NCBI RefSeq assembly: GCF_003952505.1
Contig: NZ_CP034450.1
Coordinates: 3,968,001 to 4,032,000 of the forward strand
DNA from: Mesorhizobium sp. M4B.F.Ca.ET.058.02.1.1
GTDB lineage: Bacteria; Pseudomonadota; Alphaproteobacteria; Rhizobiales; Rhizobiaceae
Length of the DNA stretch: 64,000 bases
Direction: 5' to 3'
The notes beneath the pieces were generated by a model. It searched no databases, was not told the origin of the DNA, and was given only the letters and a program-made list of their open reading frames with translations. Shown piece after piece: positions 26,637-39,442 of the stretch. Position numbers and translations under genes: made by a program. Every line of letters starts with the position of its first letter. Position 1 is the stretch's first letter.

Positions 26637-27602
26637 CTAAATCGGCTGGTCGCCGGACGCGGCGTCGATCAGCTTGCGGCGTTGCTCCCACGTTCCGGTC
26701 GTCTGCGGCTTGACGAACAGCCGCGTGATCTCCGGCATCTCGGTTTTCAGCCGCGCCTCCAGCCGCTCGACGCAGACTTCGATCTCGGGCGCCGTCAGAT
26801 GGTCCTCGAACTCGACGCTCAGGCCGGCGACGATCTCTTGCGGTCCCATATGGACGGTGACAACGCCGTTCGCCCGCCGCACCGCTGGATCCTGCTGCAC
26901 GATGGCCAGCACCCTCTTCTGCACCTCCGGCAATGCCGGCTCGCCTATGAGCAAGCCCTTGCTCTCGCGCGCCAGGAAGATCGCGGTCGAGCCGAGGATC
27001 AGCGCGATGCCGATCGAGGCGGCGCCGTCGAGCTCGGGCATGGCAAAGACTTCCGCCGCCAATATGCCGGCAAAGGCGACGACCAGGCCGAGCAGCGCCG
27101 CGCTGTCCTCGAACAGCACCGTATAGACGCTTGGATCCTTGCTGAGCCGCACCGCCTCGAACCAGCCCAGCCTGCCCTTCTCACGGCGGAACGCCATCAG
27201 CGCCACATACCAGGAACTGCCCTCGAACAGGAAGGAAAGGCCGAGCACGACATAGTTGACCATGACATTGGCGACCGGCTCCGGCGCCATGATGTGCACC
27301 ACGCCTTCGTAGAACGACACGCCGGCGCCAAGCGCGAAGACGAGGAGGGCGACGATGAAGCTCCAGAAATAGAGCTCGCGGCCATGGCCGAGCGGATGGC
27401 TGCGATCGGGCGGGCGGGCGGCGCGATGCATGCCGTAGAGCAGCAGCCCGCCATTGCCGGTGTCGACCAGCGAATGCACGCCTTCCGAAAGCATCGCCGA
27501 ACTGCCGGTGAAGGCCGCGGCGGCGAATTTGGTCAACGCGATCGCCAGATTACCGGCAAGCGCCGCGTAGATGACCTTTTTCGATCCGCCATGCCCAGCC
27601 AT
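26637..27602 (-). CDS. Cation diffusion facilitator transporter
   Basis: 321 aa. Six predicted helices with the metal site SEGVHSLVDTGN (His43, Asp47) and a second in LFEDSAALLG, then a cytoplasmic domain (VVTVHMGPQEIVAGLSVEFEDHL). Exports divalent metals (Zn, Fe, Mn or Co) in exchange for protons; specificity not assignable. Start at MAGHGGSKK (27602); the longer ORF upstream runs into a repeat element. Confidence 0.9.
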   Translation of the reverse strand: MAGHGGSKKVIYAALAGNLAIALTKFAAAAFTGSSAMLSEGVHSLVDTGNGGLLLYGMHRAARPPDRSHPLGHGRELYFWSFIVALLVFALGAGVSFYEGVVHIMAPEPVANVMVNYVVLGLSFLFEGSSWYVALMAFRREKGRLGWFEAVRLSKDPSVYTVLFEDSAALLGLVVAFAGILAAEVFAMPELDGAASIGIALILGSTAIFLARESKGLLIGEPALPEVQKRVLAIVQQDPAVRRANGVVTVHMGPQEIVAGLSVEFEDHLTAPEIEVCVERLEARLKTEMPEITRLFVKPQTTGTWEQRRKLIDAASGDQPI

Positions 27603-27634
27603 GCCGCGCTGTCCCGGTTGACGCCTGGAGCTTA

Positions 27635-27717
27635 ATGCATGTGGCCCAAAACTGCGCAGCGGTTTTGGGGAGAGCATCAAGACAAAGACTTAAAGCGCGA
27701 CGCCCGATTCCGTTTCG
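27635..27717. repeat. Intergenic palindromic repeat, family A copy 2
   Basis: ATGCATGTGGCCCAAAAC / GGTTTTGGGG..AGCAT with the same downstream tail (CATCAAGACAAAG, AAAGCGCGACGCC, ATTCCGTTTC) as the copy at 6704-6784. Less perfect palindrome. Located upstream of the CDF transporter gene. The remaining 27718-27878 shows no feature I can name. Confidence 0.8.
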
Positions 27718-27878
27718 TCGTGGTGCGCATTAACGCTCGGCCGTCGAAGGTCCACAGGCGATTCACCGGCGAAAACCGGTTGACAGCGGCTAGGCCGCCA
27801 CGCGCGTCCGACAATGTCCTCTTGCAGTCCGGCTTTTCTCTTGTTTCACTTCATCGCCCACAATCGGAGGAACGAATC

Positions 27879-28004
27879 ATGGCTAAAGGTGCGATGAAGG
27901 CGGGCAAGGAAGCCCGTAAGCCGAAGAAGGACGCGAAGAAGCCCGCCGCGGCCCCGGCCCTTAAGGCGCCGCCGGTGAAGGCGACGCGGCTCAAGGACAA
28001 ATAG
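27879..28004 (+). CDS. Lysine-rich small protein, 41 aa
   Basis: MAKGAMKAGKEARKPKKDAK... to LKDK, about one third Lys, with Ala/Pro spacers. GGAGGAACGAATC precedes the ATG, a strong ribosome-binding site, which supports translation of such a short ORF. Resembles H1-like or ribosome-associated basic peptides in composition only. It is monocistronic, upstream of the riboswitch-controlled exporter. Confidence 0.7.
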   Translation: MAKGAMKAGKEARKPKKDAKKPAAAPALKAPPVKATRLKDK

Positions 28005-28103
28005 GCCTCGGCTGATCCGTCACGGCGCGGATTTACAACCGGCGGCATGGATCATGCTGCCGGTGTTTTGTTGATTGGGCCGAGGACTGCCTATATCAGT
28101 GTG

Positions 28104-28150
28104 GCGAGGACGACCTCGCTTCTCTCCCAAAACCCGGCCGGGACGACCCG
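28104..28150 (+). ncRNA. Guanidine-II (mini-ykkC) riboswitch
   Basis: Two stem-loops with ACGA tetraloops: GCGAGG-ACGA-CCTCGC (28104-28119) and CGGG-ACGA-CCCG (28139-28150), 19 bases apart. Tandem hairpins with ACGR loops are the defining feature of the guanidine-II riboswitch, and the next gene on the strand is a guanidinium exporter, the usual partner. Ligand binding should favour translation of that gene. Confidence 0.88.
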
Positions 28151-28232
28151 TGCTCCCAGTGCTGCTCCGCGCGTCGGCACAGTTGGACCGCAACGCGCCT
28201 TGTGGGCAGCACGCAGCGAATGGAGCGTCCCG

Positions 28233-28547
28233 ATGTCGTGGATTTACCTGTTTTTCGCCGGCCTGTTCGAGATCGGCTGGGCGATCGGCCTGAAATACAC
28301 TGACGGTTTCTCTAAGCTGGTGCCGACGGTGCTGACCGTCGCCTCGATGATCGTCAGCCTCGGCCTGCTCGGCCTGGCGCTGAAGGCGCTGCCCGTCGGC
28401 ACCGCCTATGCGGTGTGGACCGGCATCGGCACCGTCGGCACCGCGCTGCTCGGCATCTGGCTGCTCGGCGAGCCGGCGACCGTGGTTCGGCTCGCCTGCA
28501 TCGGCCTCATCGTCTGCGGCATCGTCGGCTTGAAGCTGGTGGCCTGA
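28233..28547 (+). CDS. gdx: SMR family guanidinium exporter (Gdx/SugE)
   Basis: 104 aa, four transmembrane helices. The conserved Glu13 ([19 protein letters not shown]) and the [12 protein letters not shown] signature distinguish the Gdx/SugE subtype from EmrE-type drug exporters. Antiparallel dimer exporting guanidinium against protons. AATGGAGCG supplies the ribosome-binding site; the 5' leader carries a guanidine-II riboswitch, which supports the substrate. Confidence 0.95.
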   Translation: MSWIYLFFAGLFEIGWAIGLKYTDGFSKLVPTVLTVASMIVSLGLLGLALKALPVGTAYAVWTGIGTVGTALLGIWLLGEPATVVRLACIGLIVCGIVGLKLVA

Positions 28548-28620
28548 CGTTTGCCGCACGGCAAACGCGTTCGGGGCCGCCCTTGGCGACCCTGAACCTG
28601 CTCTTCGAACGAAACCGCTG

Positions 28621-29055
28621 TTAGCGGGCCGAGAAGCCCGGAGGCGTCCGGCCGACACGCGCCTTGCGCGCGGCATAGCGCGCATCGCGCTTGGCCTTGC
28701 GTTCGGCCTCGTCGGCGAGCAAGCGGGAAATGCGCTCGTTCTCTTCGGCTTCCCGGATCTTGGCCTCCGCCGCAGCCGCCTCTTCGGCGGCAATGCGCGC
28801 TGCCTCGGCAGCTGCCTCGCGCGCGGCCTTCTCAGCCGCTTCGCGGGCCAGCTTTTCCTGCTTCAGCCTGGCCTTTTCGGCTTCGCGTATCGCGCGCGCC
28901 TCAAGGATTGCCTTGCGTTCGGCTTGTCGCGCCAGCACTGCAGGATCGTCCGCCGCCGGCTTTGACTTGAAGCGCTCCAGAAGCGCCTTCTTTGCCTCGT
29001 TCGCGGCATTGCGCCGCTCGAAAATGTCTTTTTCCCTGTAGATAGCCAAGTCCAC
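28621..29055 (-). CDS. DUF6481 family coiled-coil protein
   Basis: 144 aa. Starts with an IFERRNAANEAKKALLERFKSK motif seen in rhizobial DUF6481 proteins, then a long Ala/Glu/Arg/Lys-rich helix (about 40-135) likely to be a coiled coil, ending RYAARKARVG. Cytosolic and charged; function unknown. Convergent with gdx. The 230 bp between it and the next gene contains nothing I recognise. Confidence 0.8.
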   Translation of the reverse strand: MDLAIYREKDIFERRNAANEAKKALLERFKSKPAADDPAVLARQAERKAILEARAIREAEKARLKQEKLAREAAEKAAREAAAEAARIAAEEAAAAEAKIREAEENERISRLLADEAERKAKRDARYAARKARVGRTPPGFSAR

Positions 29056-29287
29056 TTCCCTGAAGTCAATTCGCGACGCTTACATACGCGCGAAAACCGA
29101 TAGTTCAAGCGCCAAAACGGTATGCCAGCCATGAAATTCTGGGCTGTTGCAACTGGGAGACGTCACAATCCCGCGCGAAAACCGACATGCAGTGTTCACA
29201 GTCCGCGCCTCTGGCGGCGCGGCGGGCGGGTAGCTATCTCCAGCGCGACGCACAAACATCGAAACAAAGTCATCAGGATGGCACGGC

Positions 29288-30343
29288 ATGGAACTCGGTC
29301 TCTACACTTTCGCTGACGTCAGCCCGGAACCCGGGCCGGGCGCCATCGGCCCGCATGAGCGGTTGCGCAATCTGATCGAGGAGATCGAACTGGCCGACCA
29401 GGTCGGCCTCGACGTGTTCGGACTGGGCGAGCACCACCGCCCCGACTACGCCGCCTCGGCGCCGGTCGTGGCGCTTGCCGCAGCGGCCGAGCGCACCAGG
29501 CGCATCAAGCTGACCAGCGCTGTCACCGTGCTCTCCTCCGACGATCCGGTGCGCGTCTTCCAGCAGTTCGCGACGCTCGACCTGCTGTCCGGCGGCCGCG
29601 CCGAGATCATGGCCGGACGCGGCTCCTTCATCGAATCCTTCCCGCTGTTCGGCTTCAACCTCGAAGACTATGACGAGCTGTTCGCCGAGAAGCTCGACCT
29701 GCTGCTCGCCATCCGCGATCACGTCAAGGTGACGTGGCAAGGACGCCTGCGCGCGCCGATCAACGGCCGTGGCGTCTATCCGCGCCCCTTCCAGGAGAAA
29801 CTGCCGGTCTGGATCGCCATCGGTGGCACCCCGCAGTCCGCCGCCCGCGCGGGCGCGCTCGGCCTGCCGCTGGCGCTCGCCATCATCGGCGGCGAGCCGG
29901 CGCGCTTTGCGCCGCTGTTCGAGGTCTATCGTCAGGCCGCCAGACGGGCCGGCAACGATCCGGCAAGCCTCGCCACCAGCCTCAACGTGCACGGCTTCAT
30001 CGCCGAAACCACCGAGCAGGCGGCGGACGATTTCTACGCGCCGCAAGCCGAGGTGATGAACCGCATCGGCCGCGAGCGCGGCTGGGGTCCGACCTCGCGG
30101 GCGCATTTCGACCAGTCGCGCGGGCCGAACGGCGCCTTGTTCGTCGGCAATCCCGAACAGGTGGCGGAGAAAATCGTCGCCCAGCACCGGATCTTCAACA
30201 ATGACCGCTTCCTGCTGCAGATGGCGATCGGCACCATGCCGCACGCCAAGATCATGAAGGCGATCGAGCTCTACGGCACCAGGGTGGCGCCGATCGTCCG
30301 CAGGGAGACCGCGAAGATCGCGCCCGCCGAGCCCGTCGCCTGA
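29288..30343 (+). CDS. Luciferase-like (LLM class) flavin-dependent monooxygenase
   Basis: 351 aa. Bacterial-luciferase TIM barrel: [21 protein letters not shown] near the N-terminus, [34 protein letters not shown], and [15 protein letters not shown]. Uses reduced FMN and oxygen on an unknown substrate. Stands alone, starting after a region without obvious regulatory signals. Confidence 0.9.
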   Translation: MELGLYTFADVSPEPGPGAIGPHERLRNLIEEIELADQVGLDVFGLGEHHRPDYAASAPVVALAAAAERTRRIKLTSAVTVLSSDDPVRVFQQFATLDLLSGGRAEIMAGRGSFIESFPLFGFNLEDYDELFAEKLDLLLAIRDHVKVTWQGRLRAPINGRGVYPRPFQEKLPVWIAIGGTPQSAARAGALGLPLALAIIGGEPARFAPLFEVYRQAARRAGNDPASLATSLNVHGFIAETTEQAADDFYAPQAEVMNRIGRERGWGPTSRAHFDQSRGPNGALFVGNPEQVAEKIVAQHRIFNNDRFLLQMAIGTMPHAKIMKAIELYGTRVAPIVRRETAKIAPAEPVA

Positions 30344-30462
30344 TCGGGTCGCGTGACCTGATCCCATCCGGGCCAAGGGGTCATTGCCGGCTAACGGAAC
30401 CTTGCAGCTACGCGGGCGTTTTCGCAGGGAAGCCGCGTGTCGCGGTGTGCCCGAGGAAAGCG

Positions 30463-31635
30463 ATGAAGGCCGAACCGACCGCTTCGGGTAGCGCCGGTGC
30501 CGCAGGGAGTCCGGACCCGCGCGAGGCCGCGCGAGCGGACACGCATTTGATGCGGTCCCTGCTCATCGGCATCTTCATTCTGATGACCGTCTATGCGCTC
30601 TATTTCGGGCGCGCCTTCTTCATGCCGGTGATCCTCGCCTTCCTGCTGGCGCTGACGCTCACGCCGATCGTGCGCTTCCTGCGCCAGCGCGGCGTGCCCG
30701 ATGCGCTGTCTGCAACGCTGCTTGTGCTCATGTCGGTGATTTTCGTCGCCGGCGCCGGCTATCTGCTCAGCGGCCCGGTCATTGACCTCATCAACAAGGC
30801 CCCCTCGATCGGCCTGCAGCTGACCGAGCGCCTGGCACAGCTCAGGCAGCCGTTCGAAAAGATCATGCAGATCTCGCATCAGCTGGAAGGGTTGACCGAG
30901 ACCTCGCAGGAGCCCGACGTCCAGAAGGTCGTGCTGGCGCAATCCGGCATGTTGTCTTCCGCCGCCGGCAACATCCTGTCGGCGGGCACCGGCATCACCA
31001 TCGTCTTCGTGCTGTCGCTGTTCCTGCTCGCCTCGGGCACGATGTTCTACGAGAAGATCATCCAGTCGTTCGCCAGCCTCAGCGAGAAGAAGCGGGCCTT
31101 GCGGGTCGTCTACGACGTCGAGCGCGAGATCTCGCATTACCTGCTTACCGTTACCATCATCAATGCCGGCCTCGGCACGGTAATTGGCCTGGGCCTGTGG
31201 GGGCTCGGCATGCCCAACCCAATGGTCTGGGGCGCGGCCGCCGCCTTGCTCAACTTCCTGCCCTATGTCGGGGCGCTGATGACGATCCTGCTGGTCACGG
31301 TGATCGCGCTGATCAGCTTCGACTCGATCTCCTATGCGCTGCTGGCGCCGGCCTTCGTGCTTCTGTGCGACCTGGTAGAGGGCCAGTTCGTGACACCGAT
31401 GGTGGTCGGCAGACGCCTGGAGATCAACGCGGTGGCGGTCTTCATCGCCATTGCCTTCTGGTCGTGGCTGTGGGGCTTCGTCGGCGCGCTGATGGCGGTA
31501 CCGCTGCTGGTCGTCATCAAGGTCTTCTGCGACCACTTCGAAGGGCTGAGCCATGTCGGCAATTTCCTGGCGGCACAGCACAGCGTCGTCGTCGAGGAGG
31601 ATACGGCCGAGGAGAACGGCAAGGTCCGGACCTGA
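30463..31635 (+). CDS. AI-2E family permease
   Basis: 390 aa. About seven to eight transmembrane helices in the AI-2E/PerM arrangement, with the family signatures [20 protein letters not shown] and [17 protein letters not shown] [23 protein letters not shown], and a long soluble loop between helices 3 and 4. Members export AI-2 or act as Na+/H+ antiporters; role here unassigned. ATG at 30463 follows GAGGAAAG. Confidence 0.9.
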   Translation: MKAEPTASGSAGAAGSPDPREAARADTHLMRSLLIGIFILMTVYALYFGRAFFMPVILAFLLALTLTPIVRFLRQRGVPDALSATLLVLMSVIFVAGAGYLLSGPVIDLINKAPSIGLQLTERLAQLRQPFEKIMQISHQLEGLTETSQEPDVQKVVLAQSGMLSSAAGNILSAGTGITIVFVLSLFLLASGTMFYEKIIQSFASLSEKKRALRVVYDVEREISHYLLTVTIINAGLGTVIGLGLWGLGMPNPMVWGAAAALLNFLPYVGALMTILLVTVIALISFDSISYALLAPAFVLLCDLVEGQFVTPMVVGRRLEINAVAVFIAIAFWSWLWGFVGALMAVPLLVVIKVFCDHFEGLSHVGNFLAAQHSVVVEEDTAEENGKVRT

Positions 31636-31718
31636 CCCAGCCCGGCAATTGTTGGCCGCGCTGTTTGTCGGACCCGGAGCGAGTGCCTATATCGAGCCGG
31701 TCAAGCCGGACCTCCTTC

Positions 31719-32546
31719 ATGACCAACGCCTCCTTCGACCTGGATGCCTATTTCGCCCGTATCGGCTATCGCGGTCCGACCGAGGTGTCGCTGGCGACGC
31801 TGAAAGCGCTGCACCGGCAGCATCCGCAGGCGATCCCGTTCGAGAACCTCGATCCGTTTCTCGGGCATCCGGTCAAGCTCGATCCCGCCTCGCTGCAGGA
31901 CAAGGTGTTGGCGCGCGGCCGCGGCGGCTATTGCTATGAGCACAATCTGATCCTCTTGCATGCGCTGACGGCGCTCGGCTTCGAGGTGAGCGGCCTTGCC
32001 GCGCGGGTCCTGTGGGGCCAGACCGACGACGCCGTTACCGCGCGCAGCCACATGCTGCTGCGTGTCGAGCTCGACGGCCGCACCCATCTTGCCGATGTCG
32101 GCTTCGGCGGGCTGACGCTGACGGCGCCGCTGCTGCTCGAAGCCGGACCCGAGCAGCAGACCCCGCATGAAACCTTCCGCCTCGTGGAGACGGACGATCA
32201 CTTCCGCCTGCAGGTGGAACTCGGCGGCGCCTGGCGCAACGTCTACCGCTTCGACATGCAGCGCAGCTACGAGGTCGACTATGCGGTCAGCAGCCACTTC
32301 CTGTCGACGCATCCGAGCTCGCATTTCCTGTCCTCGGTGATCGCGGCGCGCGCCCTGCCCGACCGGCGCTACGCGCTGCGCAACAACCGGCTGTCGACGC
32401 ATCATGTCGGCGGCCGCACCGAGCAGCGGGAGATCGCGACGGCGGCCGAACTTGCCGACGTGCTGGAAAACCAGATCGACATCGTCATCCCGGACCGGCC
32501 TGCCTTCGAGGCCAGGCTGCGGGAAAAGAGCATCGTGGAGCGCTGA
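31719..32546 (+). CDS. nat: Arylamine N-acetyltransferase
   Basis: 275 aa, the standard size. Transfers acetyl from acetyl-CoA to arylamines and hydrazines. The Cys-His-Asp triad is visible as Cys72 ([10 protein letters not shown]), His111 (ARSHMLLRV) and Asp126 (LADVGFGG). Three bases separate it from the next flavin monooxygenase, so the two are probably co-transcribed and may act on the same aromatic compounds. Confidence 0.95.
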   Translation: MTNASFDLDAYFARIGYRGPTEVSLATLKALHRQHPQAIPFENLDPFLGHPVKLDPASLQDKVLARGRGGYCYEHNLILLHALTALGFEVSGLAARVLWGQTDDAVTARSHMLLRVELDGRTHLADVGFGGLTLTAPLLLEAGPEQQTPHETFRLVETDDHFRLQVELGGAWRNVYRFDMQRSYEVDYAVSSHFLSTHPSSHFLSSVIAARALPDRRYALRNNRLSTHHVGGRTEQREIATAAELADVLENQIDIVIPDRPAFEARLREKSIVER

Positions 32547-32549
32547 GAA

Positions 32550-33548
<999 letters not shown>

Positions 33549-33631
33549 GGCCATTCACTGGTTTTGCCGCTTTTGCAGGGCAGCGGCTTTTGCTATGGGC
33601 GGACCACGCTTTCCCGGCAGCGAGCACGCCT

Positions 33632-34428
33632 GTGACCAACGACCTCGACGCGCGAACGCGCTTTGCCATCGACCTTGCGCGCCGCGCCGGCGAGCTCGGC
33701 CTGAAATATTTCCGCGACCTCGAAAACCTGACCGTCGAGAGCAAGGGCCATCAGGACCTGGTCTCGGACGGCGACCGCGAAGTCGAGCTGTTCATCCGCG
33801 CCGCCATTGCCGACGCCTATCCGCGGGACGGCATCGTCGGCGAGGAACATGCGCCGGTCGTCGGAACGACCGGCTTTGTCTGGGTGATCGACCCGATCGA
33901 CGGCACCGCCAATTTCGTGCGCGGGATTCCGGCCTGGTGCGTGGTGATCGCCTGCGCCCGCGAGGGCGGGACCGTCGTCGGCGTGATCCACGAGCCCTCG
34001 ACCGGCGAGACCTTCCACTGCCATCGTGATGGCGGCGCCTTCGTCAACGGCCGGCCGATCAAGGCGAGCGATGCCGCGAGCCTCACCGAAGGATCGGTGG
34101 GAACCGGCCTGTCCAACCGGGCCGATACCGGGCATGTCGCCGTGCTCATCCGCCAGATCATGGCTGAAGGCGGCGTCTTCTACCGCAACGCGTCGGGCGC
34201 GCTGATGCTGGCTTATGCCGCGTCCGGCCGGCTGCTCGGCTATATCGAGGAACACATGAACGCCTGGGATTGCCTGGCCGGCATGCTGCTTGTCGAGGAA
34301 GCCGGAGGCACGGTGCTGAAGCCCGATCCGAAAACCGTCATCAGCCAGGGAACGCTGGTGATCGCCGGCGGAACGGCGATTTTTTCCCGAAGCTGCGGGC
34401 GCTTTCCCAGCAGGCGTTCGGGCTCTGA
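33632..34428 (+). CDS. Inositol monophosphatase family protein, apparent 3' frameshift
   Basis: Mg-dependent phosphatase fold: GEEH (70-73), DPIDGTANFVRGIP (87-100) and NAWDCLAGMLLVEEAGG. From a GTG at 33632 the frame is normal to about residue 250, where a run of six T (34380-34385) occurs. In the written frame the ORF then runs on to 34729, through the dnaK promoter and into dnaK. Removing two T restores a family-like end, FPKLRALSQQAFGL, with a stop at 34426-34428 and a normal 264-aa length. Could be inositol-1-phosphatase or a HisN-type histidinol phosphatase. Confidence 0.8.
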
Positions 34429-34565
34429 TTGTGGCGGCTGCGACGTTTTTGCCCGCGGCGGATTGTGCAAGTCCGTCCGTGTCCGGCGGCAAATCGGCTG
34501 CGATATGCGCGATTTAGGCATTTTTCCCGTCATCTGGCGGGATCGTGGACGCCTTGCGCAGAATG

Positions 34566-34597
34566 CTTGCGCCCCGTGCAGCCTGTTCTTATATACG
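34566..34597 (+). promoter_or_regulatory. Sigma-32 (RpoH) heat-shock promoter for dnaK
   Basis: CTTG (34566-34569), 18 bases, then CTTATATACG (34588-34597) fits the alphaproteobacterial RpoH consensus CTTG-N17/18-CYTATNTNNG exactly. It predicts a dnaK 5' leader of about 110 bases. Confidence 0.8.
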
Positions 34598-34716
34598 CGC
34601 CAAGCCGTTCGGCGCCGGAACGCCGGTTGCCGGAACGGGATTTCTTGTGAACAGGGGCTTTCGTTGGAACGCCTGATCAGGGTCCTGAGAGCCTGCTTAG
34701 CGGAGAGACTAGAACA

Positions 34717-36633
<1,917 letters not shown>

Positions 36634-36656
36634 GCCGCCTGACGGCAAATAATGCG

Positions 36657-36685
36657 AAAAGCCCGGCGCAAGGCCGGGCTTTTTT
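36657..36685 (+). terminator. Rho-independent terminator after dnaK
   Basis: AAAGCCCGGC and GCCGGGCTTT pair round a five-base loop, followed by a run of T (36680-36685). Textbook intrinsic terminator in the 190-bp dnaK-dnaJ gap. Confidence 0.92.
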
Positions 36686-36823
36686 GCAACCCTTCATGAA
36701 AAAGTGCGGGCAAGGCCGCGCCAGCACTGGCATCCGGACGCCATCGCACCTAAATCGGAACGACGTGCCGGCAAACGACGCAACAGTGCATCAAGACATT
36801 GAGCATCCGGACTGCGGGAAAAA

Positions 36824-37954
36824 ATGAAAGCTGATTTCTACGAGACGCTGGGCGTGCAAAAGGGCGCCGACGACAAGGAGCTCAAGAGCGCTTTCCGCAA
36901 GCTCGCCATGCAGTTTCATCCCGACCGCAATCCCGGCGATCACGCCTGCGAGCACAAGTTCAAGGAAATCAACGAAGCCTACGAGACGCTGAAGGACCCG
37001 CAGAAGCGCGCGGCCTATGATCGTTTCGGCCACGCCGCCTTCGAACATGGCGGCATGAATGGCGCCGCGCAGGGCTTCGGCGCCGGCGGCTTCGCCGACA
37101 TCTTCGAGGATATTTTCGGCGACATGATGGGCGGCCGCCAGCGCCGCTCGTCGGGCGGCCGCGAGCGTGGCGCGGACCTGCGCTACAATATGGAGATTTC
37201 GCTGGAGGAGGCGTTTTCCGGCAAGACCGCGCAAATCCGCGTGCCGGCCTCGATCTCCTGCTCTGAATGTTCGGGCAGCGGCGCCAAGCCCGGCACCCAG
37301 CCGGCCACCTGCTCGATGTGCAACGGCCACGGCAAGGTGCGCGCCACGCAAGGCTTCTTCTCGATCGAGCGCACCTGCCCGCAGTGCCAGGGCCGCGGCC
37401 AGACGATCAAGGACCCGTGCCCGAAATGCGCCGGCCAGGGCCGCGTCACTGAGGAACGTTCGCTGTCGGTCAACATCCCGGCCGGCATCGAGGACGGCAC
37501 CCGCATCCGGCTGGCCAATGAGGGCGAGGCCGGCCTGCGCGGCGGCCCGTCGGGCGACCTCTACATTTTCCTCGCGGTCAAGCCGCACGAGTTCTTCCAG
37601 CGCGACGGCGCCGACCTCTACTGCAAGGTGCCGATCTCGATGACGACAGCGGCTCTCGGTGGGTCCTTCGAGGTGACGACGCTCGACGGCACGCAGACCA
37701 AGGTGAAGGTGCCGGAAGGCACGCAGAACGGCCGCCAGTTCCGGTTGAAGGGCAAGGGCATGCCGGTGCTGCGCCAGCCCAATGTCGGCGACCTCTACAT
37801 CCAGACCGCGGTCGAGACGCCGCAGAACCTGTCGCGCCGGCAGCGTGAGCTCCTGGAAGAGTTCGAGCAGCTGTCCTCGCAGGACAATTCGCCCCAGTCG
37901 AGCGGCTTCTTCGCCCGCATGAAGGACTTTTTCGAATCCTTCAGCGACCGCTGA
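36824..37954 (+). CDS. dnaJ: Chaperone DnaJ (Hsp40)
   Basis: 376 aa, type I. J domain with HPD in [10 protein letters not shown], Gly/Phe-rich linker ([17 protein letters not shown]), and four zinc-finger repeats [32 protein letters not shown], then the C-terminal client-binding domain. Stimulates DnaK ATP hydrolysis. Confidence 0.98.
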   Translation: MKADFYETLGVQKGADDKELKSAFRKLAMQFHPDRNPGDHACEHKFKEINEAYETLKDPQKRAAYDRFGHAAFEHGGMNGAAQGFGAGGFADIFEDIFGDMMGGRQRRSSGGRERGADLRYNMEISLEEAFSGKTAQIRVPASISCSECSGSGAKPGTQPATCSMCNGHGKVRATQGFFSIERTCPQCQGRGQTIKDPCPKCAGQGRVTEERSLSVNIPAGIEDGTRIRLANEGEAGLRGGPSGDLYIFLAVKPHEFFQRDGADLYCKVPISMTTAALGGSFEVTTLDGTQTKVKVPEGTQNGRQFRLKGKGMPVLRQPNVGDLYIQTAVETPQNLSRRQRELLEEFEQLSSQDNSPQSSGFFARMKDFFESFSDR

Positions 37955-38080
37955 GAGGTTGAAGGGCATGTCCCGGGGATTGCTTCCCGAGCGTCATCAA
38001 CACCTTATGCCAGGTTGACGCCTTGCCTTGTCCCACCTAGCTGCTAATTAGCGGGTCGGGGAGCGTTGAGGAGAGCTCGC

Positions 38081-38686
38081 ATGGCACGTGGTCCCGGGTT
38101 GCGCAAGTCGCTGGCGGAGAAGTTCGACGACGAGCTGAAGTTCTTCAGGGGCTGGATCGACAAGCCGAAGACGGTCGGCTCGATCGTTCCCACCAGTTCC
38201 ATCACCGCCCGCAAGATGGCCTCGATCGTCAATCCGAAATCCGGCCTGCCGGTGCTTGAGGTCGGCCCCGGCACCGGCGTCATCACCCGCGCCATCCTGG
38301 CGCAGGGGATAAAGCCGGAAAATCTCTACGCGGTCGAATACTCGACCGATTTCGTGCGCCACCTGCGTCGGCTTTATCCGGGCGTCAACGTCATCGAAGG
38401 CGACGCCTTCAATCTCAACGCGACGCTCGGCGACAAGCGCGACATGGTGTTCGATTCGGTTGTCTCCGGCGTGCCGCTGCTGAACTTCCCGGTCGCCCAG
38501 CGCATCGCCTATATCGAAAGCCTGCTCGACCGCATCCCCGCCGGCCGGCCGATCGTTCAGCTGACCTATGGTCCGCTGTCGCCGATCCCGCCCGGCCGCG
38601 GCGACTACACGGTCAAGCATTTCGATTTCATCATCCGCAACATCCCGCCGACGCAGCTGTGGATCTACCGGCGCGAGGCGCATTAG
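38081..38686 (+). CDS. pmtA: Phospholipid N-methyltransferase
   Basis: 201 aa. SAM-binding motif VLEVGPGTGVITRAIL and post-motif VEYSTDF, with the family N-terminus KFDDELKFFRGWIDKPKTVGSIVPTSS. Methylates phosphatidylethanolamine stepwise to phosphatidylcholine at the inner membrane. Its place just downstream of dnaKJ matches other rhizobia. Start at MARGPGLRK after GAGGAGAG. Confidence 0.9.
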   Translation: MARGPGLRKSLAEKFDDELKFFRGWIDKPKTVGSIVPTSSITARKMASIVNPKSGLPVLEVGPGTGVITRAILAQGIKPENLYAVEYSTDFVRHLRRLYPGVNVIEGDAFNLNATLGDKRDMVFDSVVSGVPLLNFPVAQRIAYIESLLDRIPAGRPIVQLTYGPLSPIPPGRGDYTVKHFDFIIRNIPPTQLWIYRREAH

Positions 38687-38689
38687 AGG

Positions 38690-38787
38690 AGAAGGAATAG
38701 GGGAGTACGGCAGTGGGGCAGCAGGGGAGTGAACGGCTCGATACCGTACTGCCTTACTGCCTTACTGCCCTACTCTCTTCCTCCCTC
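38690..38787. repeat. Inverted arms of 8-bp tandem repeats
   Basis: The left arm is purine-rich with period 8 (AGTACGGC, AGTGGGGC, AGCAGGGG, AGT), the right arm is its approximate complement (ACTGCCTT, ACTGCCTT, ACTGCCCT, ACT at 38748-38774), and outer AGGAGAAGGA / TCTTCCTCCCTC also pair. It fills most of the 159-bp gap after pmtA and would fold as a long imperfect hairpin. Confidence 0.75.
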
Positions 38788-38845
38788 ATCCAAACGTTGA
38801 TTTGAGCGGCCCCTTTCTGTACCTGTCCGGGAACAAGGGTGGCCA

Positions 38846-39442
38846 ATGCCAATGATCCCAAAAATCCTCGTCTTCGCAGGCTCGATCCGGTGGGGCGCCT
38901 TCAGCGGCAGGACCGCGGACGTGGCGCAGAAAGAGCTTGCCATGCAGGGCGCCGAGGTGACCCGCATCTCGCTTGGCGACTATCCGCTGCCGATCATGGA
39001 CGAGGACTTGGAAAAGGAGAAAGGCATTCCCGAGAATGCCATGCGGATCGGCCGGCTGATCGCCAACCACGATGGACTGTTGATCGCCACGCCGGAATAT
39101 AACGGCTCGCTGCCACCTCTGCTCAAGAACAGCATCGACTGGGTGAGCCGGATACGCCGCGACGGCGGCCGCTCGTTCAGGCCGTTTGCAGGCAAGCCCG
39201 CCGGCCTCTGCTCCTCCTCCGACGGCAAGTTTGCCGGCATACGCTGCATCAATCACCTGCGCGCCGTGCTGGTGCGCTGCCAGGTCGAGGTGGTCACGCC
39301 GGAATGCTCGGTCTCTGGCGCCAGCGACGCCTTCGACGAGAATGGACATTTCCGCGACGACAGACTACGCCAATCGATGGAGCGCCTATGCCGCACACTG
39401 ATCGAAACCTCGCGCATGCTGTCCAGCCGGATCGAAGCATGA
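38846..39442 (+). CDS. NADPH-dependent FMN reductase family protein
   Basis: 198 aa. Flavodoxin-like fold with phosphate loop [13 protein letters not shown] and the signature [21 protein letters not shown]. Reduces FMN or quinone/azo substrates with NAD(P)H. Its TGA overlaps the putative pyrF ATG (ATGA), so it is coupled to pyrimidine synthesis at the translational level. Confidence 0.88.
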   Translation: MPMIPKILVFAGSIRWGAFSGRTADVAQKELAMQGAEVTRISLGDYPLPIMDEDLEKEKGIPENAMRIGRLIANHDGLLIATPEYNGSLPPLLKNSIDWVSRIRRDGGRSFRPFAGKPAGLCSSSDGKFAGIRCINHLRAVLVRCQVEVVTPECSVSGASDAFDENGHFRDDRLRQSMERLCRTLIETSRMLSSRIEA

